A stretch of 64,000 bases of DNA from Kryptolebias marmoratus (Eukaryota > Chordata > Actinopteri > Cyprinodontiformes > Rivulidae), in NCBI RefSeq assembly GCF_001649575.2, contig NC_051452.1, forward strand, positions 15,696,079-15,760,078, in the 5' to 3' direction. The notes under the pieces are model-generated. The model did no database searches and had not been told where the DNA came from. It saw only the letters and a program-made list of their open reading frames with translations. Shown piece after piece: positions 56,938 to 64,000 of this stretch (positions are counted from its first letter, which is position 1; every line of letters starts with the position of its first letter). The position numbers and the translations under genes were made by a program.

Positions 56938-56956
56938 AGTCACAACCCCGTGACAG
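56938..56956 (+). other. Candidate 19-nt microexon
   Basis: A pyrimidine tract ending TTTTCCAG precedes AGTCACAACCCCGTGACAG, which is followed by the strong donor GTAGGTGA. It reads SHNPVT in one phase and (x)SQPRD in another, and the third phase has a stop. The flanks are free of recognised repeats. A length of 19 is not a multiple of three, so inclusion would shift frame. The signal could be chance in 64 kb. Confidence 0.25.
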
Positions 56957-57725
56957 GTAGGTGAATGCACACTGAATAAGTCAATTACCCTGCATAACTG
57001 ATCTCATGGATCGGTGATGTGTAATTAGGCCGAAAAGGTGTAGGCAATCAGCAGTTTGTCCCAACCCTTCTGTCTGGGGTCAATTCTGGCTTTCCTGCTC
57101 TTCCACCTGGTAAAGTCCCTTTTCTTATTCACAGTCACCTATTTCTTTACACTCACTCTAATATCAGAACACTTTGGCTTCTCTATATGTTTCACAAAGA
57201 TGACGGCAGTACCTGTCAGAATGAAACTGGTAGAATGCTTAGTTTTCAACTAATTACAGAGGATACAGTCACAAATACTAATACTAATAATGCATTCTTT
57301 CATCATACATCTCCTTCCTGTTGAAAGCATGGTTTGTTAGGTCTGTTTGAAGCTCTTTGTGCAGTCATTTTTGGGACGGTTCAAGGCAGGTTATTTGTTG
57401 GCGCACTCAATTGATTGAGATTTATAAAAGAAAAGGATACTCAGAATTAGATTTATGCTTCTTAGTCCTTTTTTTGAGTACCCCCCTATTTTTGTTTGAA
57501 GGCTGCCCAAGCAATTACATCTCTGGCATGGGGCTCGACCACATTTATTAGTGTATGCTCTTTAGGGATATCCTGATCTAATTTCAAGCGTCTGTGTGAA
57601 AGCTTGACCAATACATCAGGATTGGGATAATTGAGTTCATCGTGACTCTCATTCTTTGGGAGTTTTGGGCACAACTGTGGTGTTCCATGCTCATTGCTTA
57701 TTAGCATTTAATATCAAAGCTTTTT
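56957..57725. other. Repeat-free segment, possible conserved non-coding DNA
   Basis: It includes 'aagtcaattaccctgcataa', 'gatcggtgatgtgtaattag' and, at 57340-57720, 'cactcaattgattgagattt' and 'cattgcttattagcatttaa'. Such TAATTA/ATTAGCAT words in unique sequence are typical of developmental enhancers. No exon was recognised. Confidence 0.35.
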
Positions 57726-58214
57726 ACCAAAATTATTTTTTGGACATCACAGCTATTTCTTGATGCCACTGGTAATACATACTCAGCTTCTATCCCCTTC
57801 GGATGAATAAAGAAGCTATAACCCACTAATATCCCCAAATTATTGGTAAAATATCGAATTAGCAGCATGTTCCAGTGAAGGTGCTGATGCTAGGTTTGGT
57901 GCCTGATTTATTTAATTCATTGTGAAGCCAAATGCTGAATTTAATGTCATCATGCTGTCAACAATGTCAGCAATAGTTGGTTAGTTTTATGTGCTTATTT
58001 CAAGGTTTTAGTTTAAATAATTTTAATTTAGATGTCCAACTTTGTTTGCATTTGAAGTGTCAGTGTCATTGTGGTAATAAAAGTACAAAACAAAAAAACA
58101 CTGAAGACATTTTGAAAGGTTAGGTTTGAAATGACATAGCTGCTCAAAATTCCAACTTACATCAATGTTTATTCTGTAAAGCCCAGTAAAAAAAAGCTTT
58201 TTTTTAGTCATTTT
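57726..58214. other. Unassigned sequence
   Basis: Nothing recognised. Confidence 0.4.
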
Positions 58215-58325
58215 CTAAGCTGATGAAATGTCAGCATGTAAGGAGAAAGCTGCTGCCAGTGATTCATAAGGATCACAAGGGTAACCACACACCTGTGTCT
58301 GTCAATCCCTGACAGAACTCTTAAT
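58215..58325 (-). repeat. Dispersed repeat Y, copy 2 (inverted)
   Basis: On the minus strand: 'gagttctgtcagggattgac', 'agacacaggtgtgtggttac', 'ggcagcagctttctcc'. It pairs with 54775-54890. Confidence 0.6.
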
Positions 58326-58854
58326 AAGACAATATTACTTGAATTTTGAACATGTTTAAAAAAATATGTGCCACAAATTTTCTTTAAAAATATTGTTGTC
58401 ATTTCAAATTTGTCTCAAAACACATTCAGTTAAGGTATTTAAAAAATGTGAGCTGTTTTTTCTTTACATCTGCACAAAAGCCCTCCTATGACAGAAAACA
58501 GCCAAGGCTACAGCCCTGAATGTTCAGGTCGAAAAAATACGCCAGTGATAAATAATAATTATTCAAAAAAATTTGTCCAGATCTGCCTGTCTTCATTTTA
58601 AAAGTGTACTCCAGTAGATTAATACATAAATGTTGCAGGGGACAGCTGCAATGGTGGATACAAAATAGGCAGAGGTGGGCAACAAAATAATGTTCACAGC
58701 CTAAAATACAGTTTGCAAATTGTACACAAGAAAAATGTTCAAAAATTATGCTGGTCACAAACTTTCATAATTTAGAGACTGCGACTTAAAAGTAACCTAT
58801 TTTCCTGCAATCTACCAATAGCAAATTGCAAGAAAATTGTAAAATGGTTTCGGA
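58326..58854. other. Unassigned sequence
   Basis: AT-rich. The minus frame 58758-58486 has no motif. Confidence 0.4.
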
Positions 58855-58966
58855 TGTAGGACTTGCGACCTGTCCAGGGTGTCCCCTGCCTCTCGCACAG
58901 TGACTGCTGGAGATGGGCACCAGCTCCCCGTGGAAGGAGGGTAAAGAAATTGGATGGATGGGTGAA
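58855..58966 (+). repeat. Fish short repeat, 3' half
   Basis: It has 'acttgcgacctgtccagggt', 'cgcacagtgactgctggaga', 'ggcaccagctccccgtgg' and the tail 'aaattggatggatggg'. Confidence 0.85.
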
Positions 58967-59045
58967 TGGTATCTGATGTATTGTACATTGTTCCTGATGA
59001 AGCTGCACATTTTGATGTGTATTTGTGGAAAAAAAATACACATAT

Positions 59046-59052
<7 letters not shown>

Positions 59053-59106
<54 letters not shown>
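59053..59106. repeat. (AT)n microsatellite on the LINE 3' side
   Basis: AT dinucleotides directly abut the 3' UTR of the minus-strand LINE. Confidence 0.95.
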
Positions 59107-59110
<4 letters not shown>

Positions 59111-59903
59111 CCCTTCTCACCCTCCGCGGGTGGTTTCTTTTTTTTCCTCTGAGCTCAGGTCCTCTACGAGATGCCTGGGAGCTTGAGGGTTCTGCGCAGT
59201 ATCTTGGCTATGCCTGGAACTGNNNNNNNNNNNNNNNNNNNNNNNNNNNNNNNNNNNNNNNNNNNNNNNNNNNNNNNNNNNNNNNNNNNNNNNNNNNNNN
59301 NNNNNNNNNNNNNNNNNNNNNNNNNNNNNNNNNNNNNNNNNNNNNNNNNNNNNNNNNNNNNNNNNNNNNNNNNNNNNNNNNNNNNNNNNNNNNNNNNNNN
59401 NNNNNNNNNNNNNNNNNNNNNNNNNNNNNNNNNNNNNNNNNNNNNNNNNNNNNNNNNNNNNNNNNNNNNNNNNNNNNNNNNNNNNNNNNNNNNNNNNNNN
59501 NNNNNNNNNNNNNNNNNNNNNNNNNNNNNNNNNNNNNNNNNNNNNNNNNNNNNNNNNNNNNNNNNNNNNNNNNNNNNNNNNNNNNNNNNNNNNNNNNNNN
59601 NNNNNNNNNNNNNNNNNNNNNNNNNNNNNNNNNNNNNNNNNNNNNNNNNNNNNNNNNNNNNNNNNNNNNNNNNNNNNNNNNNNNNNNNNNNNNNNNNNNN
59701 NNNNNNNNNNNNNNNNNNNNNNNNNNNNNNNNNNNNNNNNNNNNNNNNNNNNGCGGCTGTCCTTGAGTCCAGCTTTTTCCAGCCATTGGTAGGATTTCCT
59801 GATATCAGCCACTTCAGTTATTTGTCGGTGGTACATCCCATGTAAGGGCTTGTCCTCCCATGATGGTAACTCCAGCACCTCGTCCTTTGTTGCCCATTGT
59901 CTA
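59107..59903 (-). mobile_element. LINE 3' end with RLE-type endonuclease, copy 2
   Basis: On the minus strand the 5' part (59903-59753) reads WATKDEVLELPSWEDKPLHG, then MYHRQITEVADIRKSYQWLE. After the gap the C-terminus ends GIAKILRRTLKLPG in a shifted frame. The 3' UTR then matches that of copy 1 (GAGACCACCCGC...GGGTGAGAA-type text). The central domain is lost in the gap. The insertion has AT repeats on both sides. Confidence 0.8.
59223..59752. other. Assembly gap (530 N)
   Basis: Unknown bases inside the LINE copy. Confidence 0.99.
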
Positions 59904-59910
59904 TATAATG

Positions 59911-59933
59911 TATATATATATATATATATATAT
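59911..59933. repeat. (TA)n microsatellite on the LINE 5' side
   Basis: Short TA run just outside the truncated 5' end of the LINE, mirroring 59053-59106. Confidence 0.9.
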
Positions 59934-59939
59934 GTGTAT

Positions 59940-60835
59940 GTGGATTTGCATTTGTTGTTCTATCTACATAAAACAAGAAATATAAGTAAATTGCATTTCA
60001 CAGTAAAACATTTTACATGTTACTATTTCCATCAGTAACATGATTGTTAAGTTGATCATTTTTTAGGGTGTAGTACCTCTCATTGTACTGTACAGCAATG
60101 AAATCTGGTTATTCTAGTTAAGATTCAAATATGTTCTGCTCCACTATATTTAAAATCACCTTTAAGAGCTAACCTTCAATATCTTAAAGTCATAATAGTT
60201 GTTCAAATACTGTATGCGATTTTACAGTGTTTTATATTAGATTATTATGCTTCTAACACTATTTCTACACCATTAAATGATTGTTTGGGGGTTAAACTAA
60301 TCAGAGTTTTTGTAAAACGTGTGTAAGAAAACAGCAAATATTCCTCACCTTTCTTTATAATTTGGTAATCAGTAGTTTGGAATATCTCAGCACAGCTTAT
60401 TTGTATGACTTTGCTTTAACGCTCTCCCACACTGGATTTCCTCCTCTAAAATGACTCTACTTATGTTGATTGTCCTCCTCACAGATTGTAGTTATCGTTT
60501 CTTTTCAGAAGAAGAGAGAATAAAGCTGGATAAATACTCCTCAATTTATACTGTTGCTTTTCAAGTCCACTGTTCTCCCCTTTGACTCTGTTTCCATCCA
60601 GGGATTATTTTACTGACTCAGTATCCAGTATGTGGTGAGACTGTCCAAAGTGAACTTGTTAATGTTCGAATGTAAACAAATGATTCGTAATTGTTAGCAA
60701 CAAAACCTTCCAGGTTTATTACAACATATTCCAATTATAATTTATAATAATAACTCCCGTCATTTCCCCTAAATTCCGGTGAAGTCCCATGGAAAGTTTC
60801 CAACTTTGAAAATTCCAAGAATTCTGCAACCCTAA
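59940..60835 (+). mobile_element. MITE family G, copy 3
   Basis: It carries 'gtacagcaatgaaatctgg' and 'agctaaccttcaatatctta', shared with 55670-55760. Its right end, 'catggaaagtttccaacttt', 'gaaaattccaagaattctgc' and 'aaccctaactgg', is the full terminus. The inverted end would read AGGGTTGCAGAATTC. Confidence 0.6.
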
Positions 60836-61194
60836 CTGGCACCCTTAACAAATGATTAGGTTAATTGTTATACAACTAACTTTTACCTTTAAAAAACATG
60901 ATCCAAGACACACAATAATAATAAGAATTAAAAAAATGTTGACAGTGACAAAACCTATTTATCAGCAGGAAAAAATGGTTTTTGCACTTTACTCCATTGC
61001 AGAGCTGCCGAGGTGTCAGACATGTACACAGAACTCATTTTAATGGGTTACGATAAACGTCAATGAACTGAAGGTGTATTTTTGGGAACTGTGAGCTTTT
61101 GGGAAATTCAGATGTCAGCTTAAGACTCAACACCAGCAGATACTCCATACTAAATGACTTCGATGACGTGAGATCACACTTGGCTGTCTTACAT
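60836..61194. other. Unassigned sequence
   Basis: Nothing recognised. Confidence 0.4.
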
Positions 61195-61320
61195 GTATTT
61201 TGAAAGATTTTTAGAGATAATGCTAATAATAAAGCTTCTCTTTTGGATGAGAGATGAAACGTCTTCAAGAAACAAGAGAAGTCCAGTTGTCTTTTATTTA
61301 ACCACTTAGGAGCTTCCCTT
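61195..61320 (+). mobile_element. Penelope-like 3' fragment
   Basis: The text 'cttttggatgagagatgaaa', 'cgtcttcaagaaac' and 'gaagtccagttgtctttta' is the counterpart of 8635-8700 and a well-known end segment of fish Penelope-like elements. Confidence 0.55.
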
Positions 61321-62145
61321 CGGTTCACAGTGAATTAAAAGGAGTATTGTAAATAGGAGTATTCTGGCTGGATTTTCACTTAGTCCCATTGGAATTCCCA
61401 TAAATTCACACAGAGCACCTCCTAATTCAGCCTGATTGTGTATTGATCTTGTGTCAACAGGTCGATTGACAAAAGCGAAGGAGGATCATTGTGACTTCAG
61501 TCAGCTTGTTCTGATTGTGTGTGTTTGTGTGCTCTACTCAGAGGAAGCAGGGCAGATAAAGGGAGTCGGGGGGGGGGAAATGTGAGTGGAGTAGATCCGT
61601 TGCATTGACAAGTGGAATGCTTTGTATGTTTGGGCATGTGTGTAATTATGTTGTTGGCTGTTCGGCCATTGTTATTGGAAGCTTTGCACAGCCAGCTTAT
61701 TAGCAAACAGATGGCCTTATCACGATGTGTCCTACTAGTCTTAACTTAAAGTTGCGCAAAGGAATCAATGTGGTTGTATAATTTTTATATTAGTTTACTC
61801 AATTTATTTTTCTGTTTATGCCCACTACTGTCATCTTCAGTCCTTGCATATTAGCTCCTTCCAGCTCTTGTCTTTCAAATACCACTTCTTTTCAGCTTTC
61901 CTGTTGTCCCTTGCCACCAACCACCTCCCCCGTTCTATTACGTCCAGCAAAGTTGAGTGACAAGCAGCTGTATGCACGGCACGTTCTTCTTCTGAGGATA
62001 TGAAATGCCGGGGCAGTGTCCTCTCCATCTTAGATATTATCGCCCAGGCTTCGCATTGATTTACATTTATATACAGACTAGCCAATAATACAATATAAAG
62101 AGCCGAGAGCAGACCGAGCTTCCACATATTTTCCCGTTATCAACT
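61321..62145. other. Repeat-free segment, possible conserved non-coding DNA
   Basis: It contains 'ccattggaattcccataaat', 'cagcttattagcaaacagat' and 'gcattgatttacatttatat' in unique sequence. Frames (61818-62003 plus, 62127-61837 minus) overlap antisense and have no domain. A G9 run lies at 61569-61577. Confidence 0.3.
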
Positions 62146-62489
62146 GAGTTTGGCTGCTCCCTGTTCCAGGTCTTCTCCGATGGTTATACTACTGTCAGCT
62201 TTGCAAAAAAATAGGTTTTACTGTAAAATCAATTGAGTGGCACCACGGCTCCTGCAGAGGTTGTGCTTGACTTTACCGTTCCATCATTTTGATGGACAGA
62301 TTGTTATTATCTGTCATTTGAGTTGACAGTTTTTATTATTATTATTATTGGTTGTTCTGCCGTGAAGCATCTATGTGGATTAGGCTGTCAGGGGTCGATT
62401 TTTGCATTCTGGTGCATTCTTCGACAGAACCTTCTCTTAGTTTTTCTGGTAATATCAAGGAAGATTTGACAGTTTCTGTCGTGAGATAA
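62146..62489. other. Unassigned sequence
   Basis: A short (TTA)n occurs at 62333-62347. Otherwise nothing recognised. Confidence 0.4.
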
Positions 62490-62940
62490 AAAAGCATCTG
62501 CTCCAGCTAAACCCCATTATTGCCAAAAGGCAAAAGTGGGGCGATGGCAGTTTTAGGTTGTGTTTGTTTATGCGTACCAATTGATGGATTTTAACAAAAC
62601 TCAGAAATTAATCAATGGCTCCACATCTGAATAATTTATTCACTTTTGGGGTCAATCCAATTAAAGATGGTTGGCATTGACAACTAACTTTAGAAAGCAC
62701 AAAAATGGTTATAATTCAGTAGAGCTAAAATTTGTTGTGGTAGCAGCTTGGTGTCATCCCTACCACATACACATACACATTGTGCAAGATAATTACTCAC
62801 ATTAACTACTGGAGTCAAACTTGTTTGTCTGTTAGCAAAGTATCTCATGAACCACTATAGATTTTGATGAAACTTTCAGAAAGTAATTATGAGATGTAAG
62901 CTTACAACTGATTACCTTTTGAGATCAATTTTTTTCAGTT
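62490..62940 (-). repeat. T300 repeat, reverse, with outer end
   Basis: It begins with the outer end 'cattattgccaaaaggcaaa' and 'gtggggcgatggcag'. It continues 'ggattttaacaaaactcag' and 'gttataattcagtagagct'. A second start lies at 62829 ('ctgttagcaaagtatctcat'). The spacing again is about 270-300 bp. Confidence 0.7.
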
Positions 62941-63724
62941 TGTCCTTCACACCTAGCTGACCAGTATGAGAGCTTGCAATATTCAGTGAGACTGAGCTTC
63001 ACGTTATTTTTAAGGTTTGATAAAAATGGCTTCTTTTATAACTTCTTATCAACTTTTTTAAAAAAAATCTTAATAGACTTACCAAAGAAACTGTGGACTA
63101 GGTATGGGCATCTGAAGCAAAAAATACTCTTCAAGTTTGCTGATAATTATTTTTCAGTTACCCGACCCCCATTCCACCAACCACACCTTTTTTCACACAC
63201 ATGTAAAAAAAGATCAAATTACAATTTGTGCTTAATTTTTCCTTTACTCATACAGAGGTAATTAATATCATACAGCAAATGTCAGCACAACTAATTGTCT
63301 GAAAAAACAAAGTGCTGAAATAAACTCCTTCATGACACTGTTCTGAATGCAAAAAGATTCCACACATAAGAGAGAGAACTACTACCATTAATTATTTAAG
63401 CTCATCTTATGATTGCTAATGTTAGCAACCACTAATATACACACATGTATATTGCTGCAAATTCTGCTAGTCGGGGGTACGAGTACAGCAGATCAATCAG
63501 ATCAACATGTAGCTCACCTGTGATCATAGTTTCTACTTTGTAATTATTTCAAAATAAATCTATGAGAGCAGAAATGCATGAAGTTGTTGGTTTGTTTTTT
63601 TGTTTTTGTTTTTGTTTTTTAGCTTTTTTGTTTGTTTGGTTTGAGAATATGTGTTGCTTCAAAGATACTACCACACCTAGAAAGGTCCTATTAGCAATGT
63701 GTTATTACCAGGTGCCAGAAGGAA
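62941..63724. other. Unassigned sequence
   Basis: A frame at 62974-63261 has no motif. A (GTTTTT)n-like patch lies at 63590-63622. Confidence 0.4.
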
Positions 63725-64000
63725 ATAATAATAATAATAATAAAGGCTGGGTGGCACAGTGCCACAGTGGTTATAGCTGTGGCCTCCCAGCAAGAAGGTT
63801 GCAGGATCGCTTCCCGGCCTGGGGCCTTTCTGGGTGGAGTTTGCATGTTCTCCCTGTGCACACGTGGGTTTACTCCGGGTACTCCGGTTTCCTCCCACAG
63901 ACCAAAAACATGCATGTTAGGTTAATTGATGACTCTAAAATTGTCCCTAGGTGTGAGTGGTTGTTTGTCCCGTTTGTCTATATGTGGCCCTTCGATGGAC
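63725..64000 (+). repeat. Fish short repeat with tRNA-like head, cut by the window end
   Basis: After an (AAT)n run comes 'ggtggcacagtgccacagtg' and 'gttatagctgtggcctcc', then 'aaggttgcaggatcgcttcc'. These resemble tRNA-type A and B boxes. The body follows as 'gtttgcatgttctccctgtg' and so on to 'ttcgatggac'. This is the most complete copy in the window and implies a Pol III-derived SINE-like family. Confidence 0.8.

Noticed and set aside
63744..63815. Functional tRNA gene
   Set aside because: Only A- and B-box-like words of a SINE-type head are present. No cloverleaf can be drawn and the family is multi-copy.

Overview
This window looks like teleost fish DNA, most probably percomorph. The argument is compositional. 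It is AT-rich with long microsatellites and no compact gene arrangement. It holds repeat types typical of fish: Tc1 and mariner relics, hAT- and Harbinger-like MITEs, a Penelope-like element, several LINE clades, and tRNA-headed short repeats with GGATGG tails. The species cannot be named from the sequence. I found no complete protein-coding gene, RNA gene, CRISPR array or bacterial-type operon. Nearly all the short reading frames are chance or transposon remnants.

The one convincing host-gene feature lies near 29.4-29.9 kb on the plus strand. It is a TATA-like box, a CpG-rich segment, and a GC-rich exon without a usable start codon that ends at a clean 5' splice donor (CAG|GTAAGG, 29803/29804). 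I read it as the promoter and untranslated first exon of an unidentified gene. The remaining 34 kb would then be part of a long first intron, and the first 29 kb would be upstream sequence. A 19-nt candidate microexon (56938-56956) and several repeat-free stretches that look like conserved non-coding DNA lie inside that presumed intron.

Layout. 1-10 kb: unassigned sequence, copies of a ~300-bp family (called T300 here), a possible LTR, a MITE, and a Penelope-like element with a head-to-head inversion. 10.5-13 kb: a Tc1 relic split by a LINE-type insertion. 13-29 kb: LINE fragments of at least four kinds, two CAG/CTG-ended hAT-like elements (one carrying a perfect 28-bp palindrome), a 24-bp minisatellite, and a solo LTR nested in T300. 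29.4-29.9 kb: the promoter and exon. 30-44 kb: hAT, Tc1 and Harbinger-like relics. 44.6-47 kb: two tandem blocks of T300. 49.5-51.5 kb: a mariner nested in T300, then MITEs. 52-64 kb: mostly unassigned, plus a second LINE copy embedded in an (AT)n tract and further MITE and short-repeat copies.

Four runs of N (11753-12322, 24675-25110, 31493-32442, 59223-59752) are assembly gaps, and each falls inside a repeat. No new multi-gene system is visible. The most unusual signals are three. T300 forms tandem arrays and shares a sequence module with a separate MITE family. One RLE-type LINE family is joined to AT microsatellites at both of its copies. The presumed 5'UTR carries two AUG-UAG start-stop codons made by a 14-bp duplication.
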